Both the position numbers and the translations under genes were made by a program. From Amycolatopsis thermophila (lineage in GTDB: Bacteria > Actinomycetota > Actinomycetes > Mycobacteriales > Pseudonocardiaceae), in the NCBI RefSeq assembly GCF_030814215.1, contig NZ_JAUSUT010000001.1, positions 372,001-436,000 of the forward strand: DNA of 64,000 bases, read 5' to 3'. The notes below the pieces were generated by a model. The model was not told the DNA's origin. It did no database searches and saw nothing but the letters and a program-made list of their open reading frames with translations. Numbering within the stretch: the first letter of the stretch is position 1; each line of letters begins with the position of its first letter. Of this stretch, positions 35,183-43,847 are shown in pieces.

Positions 35183-35460
35183 TGGTTGATCGACGACGGC
35201 GTCCCGCGCATCCTCCGGCTGGTACGCCGCCTGGGACACAAGCGCAAGGACACCGAAGACCTCTACTCCCACGTGACGTCATGGTCGAGTCGATGCTGAC
35301 CGCTTTGCAGTGACGCTGGGAGCAGGACGGCGTATGGAGCTGGAATGCAACCCACGTCAGGAGCAGGATGCGGCGTGACCTCTTCGGATTCGCGAAGCTG
35401 GCCAGGACGCCGTGCTCCCCATCTGCTCCCCGCAAACGCCGACGGCCCGCCGACGATGGT
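35183..35460 (+). pseudogene. Second tyrosine recombinase remnant, next to tRNA-Val
   Basis: DDGVPRILRLVRRLGHKRKDTEDLYSHVT contains the Arg-x-LGH ... Tyr part of a tyrosine-recombinase active site (LGH and the Tyr of LYSHVT). A frame change at YSHVT and an in-frame TGA after MVESMLTALQ break the rest (RWEQDGVWSWN ...). It ends about 35 bases from the 3' end of tRNA-Val, the usual place of an integrase beside its attachment site. Confidence 0.7.
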
Positions 35461-35495
35461 CGTCGACAGGCCGTCTGAACAGCTGAAATAGCCGG

Positions 35496-35567
35496 TGGGC
35501 GATACTGGGATCGAACCAGTGACCTCTTCGGTGTGAACGAAGCGCTCTCCCCCTGAGCTAATCGCCC
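35496..35567 (-). tRNA. tRNA-Val (CAC)
   Basis: A complete cloverleaf on the minus strand: acceptor GGGCGAT/ATCGCCC, D-arm GCTC-AGGGGGA-GAGC, anticodon stem CTTCG/CGAAG with loop TTCACAC (anticodon CAC, codon GTG), T-arm ACTGG-TTCGATC-CCAGT, discriminator A. CCA is not fully encoded. 72 bases. Integrase fragments at its 3' side suggest it once served as an attachment site. Confidence 0.97.
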
Positions 35568-35598
35568 GGTGTGCTGACCATGGTAGCGGGTCCCGCCG

Positions 35599-36651
35599 CT
35601 ACCCCAGCCGCCGGGTCACGCGTTCCCGCGCCGCCTTGGCCTCCAGTTCCAGGCGAGCCATGATCTCCGCCGCCGGACCCTCCGGCGCGACCGAGTACGT
35701 CTGGCCGCCCCAGAGGTTCACCCCCTCCGGGTCGCCGGCCCGGTGCGCGGCCGTGCGCACCGGCTTGGTCAGGTGGTGCACCTGCGGGTAGGCCGACGGC
35801 GCGTACGGGGAGTGCTCGGTCAGGAACCGGTTCACCAGGCCCCGCGCGGGGCGTCCGCTGAAGGCCCGCGTGATCGCGGTGACCCGCCCGCCCTCGGCGA
35901 GCGCGCGGCGGTGCGCGGGCTGGGTGCCGGCCTCGTCCGCGCGCAGGAACGCGGTGCCCAGCTGGGCCGCTTCCGCTCCGGCGGCCAGCACGGCGACCAC
36001 GTCCGCGCCGTGCACGATTCCGCCCGCCGCGATCAGCGGCAGGTCCACCGCGGAGCCGACGAGCCGCAGCAACGCCAGCAGTCCGTAGGCCTCGCCGCCG
36101 GCCGGGTTCTCCGGGTCGTCGACGTACAACCCACGGTGCGCGCCCGCCTCGAAACCCTGCACGCACAGGGCGTCCGCCCCGGTCTCGGCCGCCTGCACCG
36201 CCTCCTCGGGAGTGGTGACGGTGACGATCACCCGGGAGCCCGCCTCGTGCAGCCGTCGCACGTCCTCAGTGGACGGCAGCCCGAAGGTGAACGACACGAA
36301 CGGCGGCGCCTCCCGCACCACGACGTCGACCTTCGCCGCGTAGTCGTCGTCCTCCCAGCGCGGCTCGCCGGGCTCGGTCTCGTAGCGCCGGGCCTCCTCC
36401 GCCAGCCGCCGGACGTACGGCGACAGGTCCACACCGGACTCGCGGCCGGGCACGAACAGGTTGACCCCGAACGGACGTCCCGTCAGCTCCCGGGTCCGTG
36501 CGATCCGCTCCGTGAGCGCGCCGGCCGTCAGGTACCCGGCGGCGAGGAACCCCGACCCGCCGGCCTCGGCCACGGCGGCGACGAGTTCGGGCGTCGTGGG
36601 GCCGCCGGCCATCGGCGCGACGAGCACGGGGACACGCAGGTCTTCGAACAT
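35599..36651 (-). CDS. Nitronate monooxygenase (2-nitropropane dioxygenase family)
   Basis: A 350-residue FMN-dependent TIM-barrel protein. It opens with VPVLVAPMAGGPTTPELVAAVAEAGGSGFLAAGYL, the FMN-binding start of the family. VQGFEAGAHRG carries the His often used in catalysis; LPLIAAGGIVHGADVVAVLAAGAEAAQLGTAFLRADEAG binds the phosphate. It oxidises toxic nitroalkane anions such as propionate 3-nitronate. No operon partner is evident. Confidence 0.9.
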   Translation of the reverse strand: MFEDLRVPVLVAPMAGGPTTPELVAAVAEAGGSGFLAAGYLTAGALTERIARTRELTGRPFGVNLFVPGRESGVDLSPYVRRLAEEARRYETEPGEPRWEDDDYAAKVDVVVREAPPFVSFTFGLPSTEDVRRLHEAGSRVIVTVTTPEEAVQAAETGADALCVQGFEAGAHRGLYVDDPENPAGGEAYGLLALLRLVGSAVDLPLIAAGGIVHGADVVAVLAAGAEAAQLGTAFLRADEAGTQPAHRRALAEGGRVTAITRAFSGRPARGLVNRFLTEHSPYAPSAYPQVHHLTKPVRTAAHRAGDPEGVNLWGGQTYSVAPEGPAAEIMARLELEAKAARERVTRRLG

Positions 36652-36834
36652 GACCCCACTCTACGATTCCCGCGCGCCGCGGGCACCGGGCCGAACGTGC
36701 CCTCAGCGACCGCCCGGAGATCACGCGCAGCTTCGACCTTCAACGCGACCGCACCGCGGCGCCGTGCTGTGGCGGGCTAGGTCTGGCCGGCCGTGCTGTG
36801 GTGGAGCGGGCGCGTCCGGCACTAGCGTGGCCTC

Positions 36835-37278
36835 ATGACGAAACTCGACGACGTCCGCGCGCTCGCCGCCCAGGAAACCGGTCTGGCGACCGTGGCGATC
36901 GCGCGGGCGGACGGGACGGTGCACGCCTCGGTGGTCAACGCCGGCCTGCTCGACGACCCGGTCTCCGGGCGGGCCGCGGTCGCCTTCGTGGCCGCCGGCG
37001 GGACGAAGAAGCTGGACCTGCTGCGCGAACGCGGGAACGCGACCGTGGTGTTCCGGCGCGGCTGGACGTGGGCGGCCGTGCAGGGCCCGGCCCGGCTCAT
37101 CGGCCCCGACGACCCCGATCCGGGTTTCGACCCCGCCGGCCTGCCCCGGCTGCTGCGCGACATCTTCACCGCGGCCGGCGGCACCCACGACGACTGGGAC
37201 ACCTACGACCGCGTGATGGCGGAGGAGCGGCGGTGCGCGGTGTTCGTCGAGGCGGCCCGGATCTCCGGCCCCGCCTGA
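36835..37278 (+). CDS. Pyridoxamine 5'-phosphate oxidase-like, F420/flavin-binding protein
   Basis: A 147-residue split-barrel protein. VHASVVNAGLLDDPVSGRAAVAFVAAGGTKKLDLLRERGNATVVFRRGWTWAAVQGPARLIG is characteristic of the Rv1155-like group of F420- or FMN-binding proteins in actinobacteria. True PNPOx activity is unlikely because the long substrate loops are missing. Small and monocistronic; it converges with lepA. Confidence 0.85.
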   Translation: MTKLDDVRALAAQETGLATVAIARADGTVHASVVNAGLLDDPVSGRAAVAFVAAGGTKKLDLLRERGNATVVFRRGWTWAAVQGPARLIGPDDPDPGFDPAGLPRLLRDIFTAAGGTHDDWDTYDRVMAEERRCAVFVEAARISGPA

Positions 37279-37284
37279 CGCCGG

Positions 37285-39135
37285 CTACTTCTTCTTGCCC
37301 TTGTCGCCCGAGGGCTCGTCGGTGGACAGCGCGGCGACGAAGGCCTCCTGCGGAACCTCGACCCGGCCGATGTTCTTCATCCGCTTCTTGCCTTCCTTCT
37401 GCTTCTCCAGCAGCTTGCGCTTCCGCGAGATGTCGCCGCCGTAGCACTTGGACAGCACGTCCTTGCGCATCGCGCGGATCGTCTCGCGCGCGATGATGCG
37501 CGAGCCGACGGCGGCCTGGATCGGCACCTCGAACTGCTGCCGCGGGATCAGCTCGCGCAGCCGGCCAGCCATCTTGTTGCCGTAGCCGTAGGCGGCGTCC
37601 TTGTGCACGATCGCGGAGAACGCGTCCACCGGCTCGCCCTGCAGCAGGATGTCGACCTTGACCAGGTCCGCCACCTGGGTGCCGGCCTCCTCGTAGTCGA
37701 GCGAGGCGTAGCCGCGGGTGCGGGACTTCAGCGAGTCGAAGAAGTCGAAGATGATCTCCGCGAGCGGCAGGTGGTAGCGCAGCTCGACGCGCTCCTCGGA
37801 CAGGTAGTCCATGCCGAGCAGGTTGCCGCGCTTGCTCTGGCACAGCTCCATGATCGCGCCGATGAACTCCGACGGGGCGATCACGGTGACCTTGGACAGC
37901 GGCTCGTGCACCTCGGCGATCTTGACCCCGGTGGGCCAGTCGGACGGGTTGGTCACCATCACCTCGGTGCCGTCATCCTGGATGACGCGGTACTCCACGT
38001 TGGGCGCGGTCGCGATCAGGTCGAGGCCGAACTCGCGCTCCAGCCGGTCGCGGGTGATCTCCAGGTGCAACAGGCCGAGGAAGCCACAGCGGAAGCCGAA
38101 GCCCAGCGCGACCGACGTCTCCGGCTCGTAGGTCAGGGCCGCGTCGTTGAGCTGCAGCTTCTCCAGCGCCTCGCGCAGTTCCGGGTAGTCCGAGCCGTCG
38201 ACCGGGTAGAGCCCGGAGAACACCATCGGCTTGGGGTCGCGGTAGCCGGCCAGCGGTTCGGTGGCGCCCTTGCGCTCGGAGGTGACGGTGTCACCGACCC
38301 GGGACTGGCGGACGTCCTTCACGCCGGTGATGAGGTAGCCCACCTCGCCGACGCCGAGGCCCGCGCTGGGCTTGGGCTCGGGCGAGATGATGCCGACCTC
38401 GAGCAGTTCGTGCGTGGCGCCGGTGGACATCATGCGGATCCGCTCGCGCGGGGTGATCTTGCCGTCCACGACGCGGATGTAGGTGACCACCCCGCGGTAG
38501 GTGTCGTACACCGAGTCGAAGATCATGGCGCGGGCCGGGGCGTCCGCGTCACCCACCGGCGGCGGCACCTGGCGGACGACCTCGTCGAGCAGGTCGGACA
38601 CACCCATGCCGGTCTTCGCCGAGACGCGGAGGACCTCCGACGGGTCGCAGCCGATGATGTGCGCGAGTTCGGCGGAGTACTTGTCCGGGTCGGCCGCCGG
38701 GAGGTCGATCTTGTTGAGGACCGGGATGATGTGCAGGTCCTTCTCGAGCGCCAGGTACAGGTTGGCCAGGGTCTGGGCCTCGATGCCCTGAGCCGCGTCG
38801 ACCAGCAGGATCGCGCCCTCGCACGCTTCGAGCGCCCGGGAGACCTCGTAGGTGAAGTCCACGTGGCCGGGGGTGTCGATGAGGTGCAGGACGTGGTCGC
38901 GGCCGTCGACCTGCCAGGGCAGCCGGACGTTCTGCGCCTTGATCGTGATGCCGCGCTCGCGTTCGATGTCCATGCGGTCGAGGTACTGCGCGCGCATGGC
39001 CCGCTCTTCGACCACGCCGGTGAGCTGCAGCATCCGGTCGGCCAGGGTGGACTTCCCGTGGTCGATGTGGGCGATGATGCAGAAGTTCCGGATCTGCTCC
39101 GGCGGCGTGAAGGTCTGGTCGGCGAACGTGCTCAC
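37285..39135 (-). CDS. lepA: Elongation factor 4
   Basis: A 616-residue translational GTPase. G1 is AHIDHGKST, with [17 protein letters not shown] and NKIDLP following in order, then the EF-G-like domains and the LepA-specific C-terminal part ([71 protein letters not shown]). It remodels stalled or back-translocated ribosomes. Length is normal. No partner gene overlaps it. Confidence 0.97.
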   Translation of the reverse strand: MSTFADQTFTPPEQIRNFCIIAHIDHGKSTLADRMLQLTGVVEERAMRAQYLDRMDIERERGITIKAQNVRLPWQVDGRDHVLHLIDTPGHVDFTYEVSRALEACEGAILLVDAAQGIEAQTLANLYLALEKDLHIIPVLNKIDLPAADPDKYSAELAHIIGCDPSEVLRVSAKTGMGVSDLLDEVVRQVPPPVGDADAPARAMIFDSVYDTYRGVVTYIRVVDGKITPRERIRMMSTGATHELLEVGIISPEPKPSAGLGVGEVGYLITGVKDVRQSRVGDTVTSERKGATEPLAGYRDPKPMVFSGLYPVDGSDYPELREALEKLQLNDAALTYEPETSVALGFGFRCGFLGLLHLEITRDRLEREFGLDLIATAPNVEYRVIQDDGTEVMVTNPSDWPTGVKIAEVHEPLSKVTVIAPSEFIGAIMELCQSKRGNLLGMDYLSEERVELRYHLPLAEIIFDFFDSLKSRTRGYASLDYEEAGTQVADLVKVDILLQGEPVDAFSAIVHKDAAYGYGNKMAGRLRELIPRQQFEVPIQAAVGSRIIARETIRAMRKDVLSKCYGGDISRKRKLLEKQKEGKKRMKNIGRVEVPQEAFVAALSTDEPSGDKGKKK

Positions 39136-39237
39136 TCGGATCCTCGGCTCGTCGTGGGGTACACCTCCATGTTCCCATGCCCGATTTCCGGGTCATCCCC
39201 GATGCCGGTGAGCGGTGGCGAGTGCTGACCTGGAGGT

Positions 39238-39837
39238 ATGAGCACAACGATCGGGCAGATCCTCGACCGGGCCTTCGGTCACCCCCGTGGCCTGCTGGGC
39301 CGGGTCGGCGGGATGGTGATGGCCTACGGCAACGGCGCGACGGAACGGCACGTGGTGGACGTGGCGAGGCTCACCCCGGAGGAGACGGCGCTGGTGGTCG
39401 GGCCCGGTCCCGGGGTCGGGCTGCGGCTGGCCGGCGAGCGCGCCCGCACGGCGGTCGGGGTGGACCCGTCGCCGGAGATGCTGGCGCTGGCGCAGACCCG
39501 CTGCGCGGCGGAGATCGCGGCGGGCCGGGTGCGGCTGGCCCGCGGGTCGGCCGAGCGGACGGGCCTGGCGGCGGCTTCGGTGGACGTCGTGCTGAGCGTG
39601 AACAACGTCCAGCTGTGGGACGACCGGGCCGCGGGTTTCGCGGAGTTGCTGCGGGTGCTGCGCCCGGGCGGCCGGCTGGTGCTGTCCGCGCACGAGAAGT
39701 GGCTGCCGGTGCCGCGGCACGCCCTGGCAGCCGAGCTCACCGCGGCGGGGTTCACGGACCTGCAGACGTGGGTGTGGCAACCGCCCGGGGTCACGGCTCC
39801 CCTGGCGGCCCAGCTCCGCGCCCGCCGCCCGGAGTAA
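39238..39837 (+). CDS. Class I SAM-dependent methyltransferase
   Basis: A 199-residue protein with the Rossmann-like SAM site VVGPGPGVGLRLA, acidic strand-2 end VGVDPSPEML, and SVNNVQLWDD as motif IV, like the ubiquinone/menaquinone-type Methyltransf_11 family. Substrate unknown. A start at 39238 (ATG after GGAGGT) is well supported. Confidence 0.85.
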   Translation: MSTTIGQILDRAFGHPRGLLGRVGGMVMAYGNGATERHVVDVARLTPEETALVVGPGPGVGLRLAGERARTAVGVDPSPEMLALAQTRCAAEIAAGRVRLARGSAERTGLAAASVDVVLSVNNVQLWDDRAAGFAELLRVLRPGGRLVLSAHEKWLPVPRHALAAELTAAGFTDLQTWVWQPPGVTAPLAAQLRARRPE

Positions 39838-40144
39838 CGGCGGCCCGCGCCACGCGTGCCTGCTCGGCCTCGCCTGCCAGGGCGCCGCAACCTCGCGCCA
39901 CCGCGCGAGGCCCGGCCAGCCTTGTCTCCACACCTGTCCGAAGTCCGCACGTCGAAGCGGAGGAACCCACCGGCCCGAGCTGCCGGCTCCCGGTATCCGA
40001 CCCCGTGTCGGCCCGCGGCAACCTCGCCCAGGTTCACCCCCGGAAATCCCTGGCCCCGCCCGCAGGGCCCACCGCTGCCTGCCGATGACCCGAACTCCCG
40101 CCCGGGACCTCCATCCAGGCGCGGGAGTCGCGGTCCCGGCCCGG
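39838..40144. other. Gene-free stretch with a possible hairpin
   Basis: No frame here has protein character. ACTCCCGC at 40094-40101 and GCGGGAGT at 40121-40128 can pair as an 8-bp stem, which could terminate the VOC gene ending at 40145 on the minus strand. Nothing else was seen. Confidence 0.4.
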
Positions 40145-40525
40145 TCACTGGGTCCGTACGTCAGTGCGGAGCGGGTGGTCCGGCGGGATCTCCACCAGGA
40201 CGATGGACGTGCCGTCCGGGTCGGAGATGCGGGCCTCGTCCAGACCCCACGGCTCCCGGCGGGCCTCGCGGTCGGGTTTGACTCCCCGCGAAGCCAGCTC
40301 GTCGAGCGTCGCGGTCAGGTCGCGGACCTGGAACCACAGTTCGACGTCGGGGCTGGTGCCCTTCTCGCCGCGGCCGACGACCTCCAGGAAGCCCTGTCCG
40401 GTGAAGAACACCGTGCCGCCGGGGAACGTGCGGTAGATCGCCAGGCCCAGCACGTCCCGGTAGAACGCCGTGGTCTTCTCGGGGTCGCGGGGGTGGATCA
40501 GCACCCGGCTGCTCAACACGTCCAT
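40145..40525 (-). CDS. VOC (glyoxalase/bleomycin resistance) family protein
   Basis: A 126-residue vicinal-oxygen-chelate protein with two beta-alpha-beta-beta-beta modules: SSRVLIHPRDPEKTTAFYRDVLGLAIYRTFPGG and WFQVRDLTATLDELASRGVKP ... ARISDPDGTSIVLVEIP. Possible metal ligands are His8 and a late Glu. Function (lyase, dioxygenase or antibiotic binding) is unknown. Confidence 0.83.
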   Translation of the reverse strand: MDVLSSRVLIHPRDPEKTTAFYRDVLGLAIYRTFPGGTVFFTGQGFLEVVGRGEKGTSPDVELWFQVRDLTATLDELASRGVKPDREARREPWGLDEARISDPDGTSIVLVEIPPDHPLRTDVRTQ

Positions 40526-40547
40526 GGTTCCTCCCTACCCCACTCGA

Positions 40548-41411
40548 TCAGGACGCCGCAATCGCGGCAATTCCGGCCAGCACCACCACCGACCCGGCCA
40601 GCCGCCGAGCCGGATTCGGCTCGTCCAGCAGCAGCCACGCGGCGATCCCGCCGAGCACGATGCTGACCTCCCGCGCCGGGGCGACCAGGCTGACCGGCGC
40701 CATGCGCATCGCGTACAACACCAGCACGTAGGCGACCGGCGACAGCACCCCGACGACCACGGCCTCGCGCCAGTGCGCCCGCCACAGCGCACCGGTCCCA
40801 CTCCCCGGACGGCATGCGGCCGGCGCGAGCAGCACGCTCTGCAACAACGCGCCGGAGGCGAAGTAGATCAACGGGGGGACGGCGAGCGCGTTGACGGCGT
40901 GGTCGTCCCACAGCGTGTAGGCGGCGATGGTGGCCCCGGTCAGCAACCCGTAGAAGACCCCGGCCCGCCGGGCACGCGCGTCCCCCGCCGACCGCGGTCC
41001 CAGGCCGATCACCAGGACGCCTGCCACGACCAGCAGTGCACCGGTCAGGCCCAGCCATCCGGGCCGCTCGCCGAACAGGACCACGGCCGCGACGACCGAC
41101 AACAGCGGCCCGCTCCCCCGCGCCAGCGGGTAGACGACGGACAGGTCGCCGACCCGGTAGCCGCGCTGCAGCACGACCCCGTAAGCGACGTGGAAGACCG
41201 CGGTCAGGACCGCGGCGGGCAACCAGATCCACTGTGGACGTTGATGCTGGGCGACGAGGGTCACGACCGCGATCGGGACGCAGACCACGGCCGAGACGGT
41301 GTAGTAGAGGAACACGAACCCGGCCCCGGCGTCGACCCGCTTGGCCGCGAGGTTCCACCCGGCGTGCACGACGGCGGCGAGGAGCACCAACCCCAGCGCG
41401 GTCCCGTTCAC
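40548..41411 (-). CDS. EamA/DMT-family transporter
   Basis: A 287-residue protein with about ten hydrophobic helices in two EamA repeats, e.g. GLVLLAAVVHAGWNLAAKR and VVYPLARGSGPLLSVVAAVVLFGERPGWLGLTGALLVVAGVLVIGLG. Likely exports or imports a small metabolite. The GTG at 41411 is chosen because GGGGAGAG precedes it; longer frames would run into the rpsT leader. Confidence 0.85.
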   Translation of the reverse strand: MNGTALGLVLLAAVVHAGWNLAAKRVDAGAGFVFLYYTVSAVVCVPIAVVTLVAQHQRPQWIWLPAAVLTAVFHVAYGVVLQRGYRVGDLSVVYPLARGSGPLLSVVAAVVLFGERPGWLGLTGALLVVAGVLVIGLGPRSAGDARARRAGVFYGLLTGATIAAYTLWDDHAVNALAVPPLIYFASGALLQSVLLAPAACRPGSGTGALWRAHWREAVVVGVLSPVAYVLVLYAMRMAPVSLVAPAREVSIVLGGIAAWLLLDEPNPARRLAGSVVVLAGIAAIAAS

Positions 41412-41563
41412 CTCTCCCCTCCCCAGCCAGTGCAAGTGCCACCGTAACCCCCTGCTAACCTTGACGGTCGTTGCCGTGCGGCATTCCGCCAGGGAGGAAA
41501 CCCGCACGCCGGGGCCGGTACAGCGCGGCAGCGAAGCCACCGACAGATCGAAGGAGCGCCTTC

Positions 41564-41824
41564 ATGGCCAACATCAAGTCCCAGATCAAGCGCATCAAGA
41601 CCAACGAGAAGGCGCGCCTGCGCAACCAGTCGGTCAAGTCCTCGGTGAAGACCGCGATCCGCAAGTTCCGCGAGGCCGCCGAGTCGGGCGACAAGGCCAA
41701 GGCCGTCGAGCTGCAGCAGGTTGCCGCTCGCGCCCTGGACAAGGCCGCCAGCAAGGGCGTCATCCACGCGAACCAGGCCGCCAACAAGAAGTCGGCGATG
41801 GCCAAGCGCGTCAACCAGCTCTGA
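41564..41824 (+). CDS. rpsT: 30S ribosomal protein S20
   Basis: An 86-residue basic helical protein, full-length S20 ([21 protein letters not shown] ... [18 protein letters not shown]), binding 16S rRNA early in 30S assembly. ATG at 41564 after AAGGAGCG. A strong terminator follows. It is convergent with holA, as in mycobacteria. Confidence 0.98.
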   Translation: MANIKSQIKRIKTNEKARLRNQSVKSSVKTAIRKFREAAESGDKAKAVELQQVAARALDKAASKGVIHANQAANKKSAMAKRVNQL

Positions 41825-41837
41825 GCTTGATCTTTCC

Positions 41838-41871
41838 GAGGGGCGGGCATCCGGCAGGGTGCCCGCCCCTC
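41838..41871 (+). terminator. rpsT terminator
   Basis: A 12-bp perfect stem (GAGGGGCGGGCA / TGCCCGCCCCTC) with a short loop, followed by GCGTTTTG, 14 bases after the rpsT stop. A canonical intrinsic terminator. Confidence 0.92.
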
Positions 41872-41879
41872 GCGTTTTG

Positions 41880-42584
41880 CCGGGTCCGGCCGGCGCCGGA
41901 GCGACGCCGGCCGGACGCCGCGCGGCCCCGGCTTCCCGGCGTTCCACCGTCCCGAGCGCCGCTGAGCAAGGCGCCCGCGCTACCCGGAGTTCTATCGTCC
42001 GCAGCGCCGCCGACCACGCCCCCCGCGCTACCCGGCGTTCCACCGCCCCGAGCGCAGCGTCGATCGCGGCCGTCACCCAGCTTCCCCGCGTGACGCCGGG
42101 CAAGCGCTGACGACCAGCCACCGCGCCGCGCTACGCAGGGCTCCACCAGCCCGACCGGCGCGATGCCGCTCCACCAGCCCGGACGCCACCAGCAACCGAA
42201 GCACGCTACCCAGCGCAGGGCCGGACAGGGCGCCGCCGACCGGCGCCACCAGCACCGCATCGCCCAGCGCTCCACCGGCCAATGCCACCATCGCCCGCAC
42301 CCCGGCCCGGCTCCCAGCCCAAGGCCGGCCGGGCGCCGCTGACTACAGCCACCGGCACCGCGCTACCCAGTGCCTCACCCGCCCAAGCGCCGCCATCAAC
42401 CGGAGCCCGTCCGCCGGGTTCCCGGCGTTCGGCCAGCCAGGGCGCCGCCGACCGGGGCCACCAGCACCGCATCACCTACCGCGCCACCGGCCAAGGCCAC
42501 CATCGCCCGCACCCCGACGACGGTTCCCCACCCAGGCCCGGTCGGGCGCCGCTGCCCGGGTCCGCTGGCACCGTGGCGGAGCGG
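41880..42584. repeat. Low-complexity stretch with imperfect direct repeats, no gene
   Basis: About 700 bases with no credible coding frame. A 78-base block at 42227-42304 recurs at 42439-42516 with roughly 8 mismatches, 212 bases apart, and shorter echoes of GCGCTACCCGGCGTTCCACC occur upstream (41935-42060). The frames are Ala/Arg/Pro-rich on both strands. It separates rpsT from holA. Confidence 0.6.
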
Positions 42585-43565
42585 CTACCGCTTGTCGCGC
42601 GCGGCGGCCAGCTCCAGGACGGCCCGTTCGAGCGCGTAGGCCGGGTCCGCGGCCTGGCCTTTGACCTCGGCGTTCACGCGCGCCACCACCGCCATCGCCT
42701 CAGCGAGACCGGCCTGCGTCCACCCGCGCGACTGTCCCTGGGCCTTGCGGATCTTCCACGGCGGCATCCCCAGCTCACCAGCCATCTGGTTCGGGTTGCC
42801 GCGACCCGCCGCGGAGACCCGGGCGATGGTCCGGACCGCGTCGGCGAGGGCGTCGGCGATCAGGACGTGCGCCACGCCGATCTGCAGCGCCCACCGCATC
42901 GCCTCGAGGGCCGCACCGCGCTCCCCCGCGACCGCCTTCTCCGCCACCGCGAAGCCGGTCACGTCCGCGCGGCCGCGGTGGTAGCGGCGCACGGCCTCCT
43001 CGTCGACCCGGCCTCCGGAGTCGGCCACCAGCTGCGACGCCGCCGCGGCCAGTTCCCGCAGGTCGGCCCCCACGGCATCGATCAGGGCGGCTACCCCGGC
43101 GGGGTCGATCTTGCCCCCGGCCTGACGGACCTCGTTGCGGACGAACGACTCCCGGTCGGCCGGCCGGGTGATCTTCGGACATTCGGTGACCAGGGCACCC
43201 GCCTTGCGCAGCGCGGCCGGGAGAGCCTTGGCCGCCTTGCTGCGCCCGCCACCGGTGTGTACGACGACGAGGACGACCCCGTCGGCGGGCATCTTGGCGT
43301 AGGCCAGCACCGCGTCGGCCAGCTCCTGCCCGATGTCCTGCGCCCCCTCCAGGACGATCACGCGCCCCTCGCTGAACAGCGACGGGCTGACCAGCTCGGC
43401 CAGGGCGGGCGGGGTGAGATCCGACACGCGGACCTTCGTCAGCTCGGCGGTCGGGTCCTCCTGCCGGGCCTGGGTGAGGGCCCCGCGCACGGCGCGCTCG
43501 ACGAGCAGCTCCTCTTCGCCGAGCACGAGCTGCAAGGGTGCGGAGGTGGTTGCCGGCGCGGTCAC
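42585..43565 (-). CDS. holA: DNA polymerase III delta subunit
   Basis: A 326-residue clamp-loader subunit that opens the beta clamp. It shows the N-terminal LVLGEEELLVERAVRGAL, a degenerate AAA+ P-loop region, the Phe-rich SPSLFSEGRVIVLEGAQDIG and the C-terminal helical collar (MPPWKIRKAQGQSRGWTQAGLAEAM). Gene order to comEC is the usual actinobacterial one except that thrC is inserted on the opposite strand. Confidence 0.93.
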   Translation of the reverse strand: MTAPATTSAPLQLVLGEEELLVERAVRGALTQARQEDPTAELTKVRVSDLTPPALAELVSPSLFSEGRVIVLEGAQDIGQELADAVLAYAKMPADGVVLVVVHTGGGRSKAAKALPAALRKAGALVTECPKITRPADRESFVRNEVRQAGGKIDPAGVAALIDAVGADLRELAAAASQLVADSGGRVDEEAVRRYHRGRADVTGFAVAEKAVAGERGAALEAMRWALQIGVAHVLIADALADAVRTIARVSAAGRGNPNQMAGELGMPPWKIRKAQGQSRGWTQAGLAEAMAVVARVNAEVKGQAADPAYALERAVLELAAARDKR

Positions 43566-43703
43566 GGTTCAGATACTGCCACGGACCACCGACAGCGCCG
43601 GACCGTGATGAACCCCGCAGGGGCATGGCGCCTCCGGATCGGCGTGCCGTATGTTGTTAGCCGGGCGTTGCCGCAGCACGACAACCCCGACAACTGAATA
43701 CCG

Positions 43704-43832
43704 CTCATCCAGAGGGGCAGAGGGAACGGCCCGACGAAGCCCCGGCAACCGGCGTCAGCCTGTCATCTCGATTCCGCGAGGTAGCTGACGACCACGGTGC
43801 CAATTCCGGCCCGCGTCAGCGGGACAGATGAG
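43704..43832 (+). promoter_or_regulatory. SAM-I (S-box) riboswitch
   Basis: P1 pairs CTCATC (43704-43709) with GATGAG (43827-43832). In between are AGAGGGGCAGAGGGAACGGCCCGACGA, GCCCCGGCAACC and GGTGCCAATTCC, the S-box core. The thrC ribosome-binding site (GGAAAGGA) abuts the 3' strand of P1 and the ATG is 15 bases on, so control is probably at translation initiation: SAM binding would block thrC expression. Confidence 0.93.
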
Positions 43833-43847
43833 GAAAGGAACCTCGCG

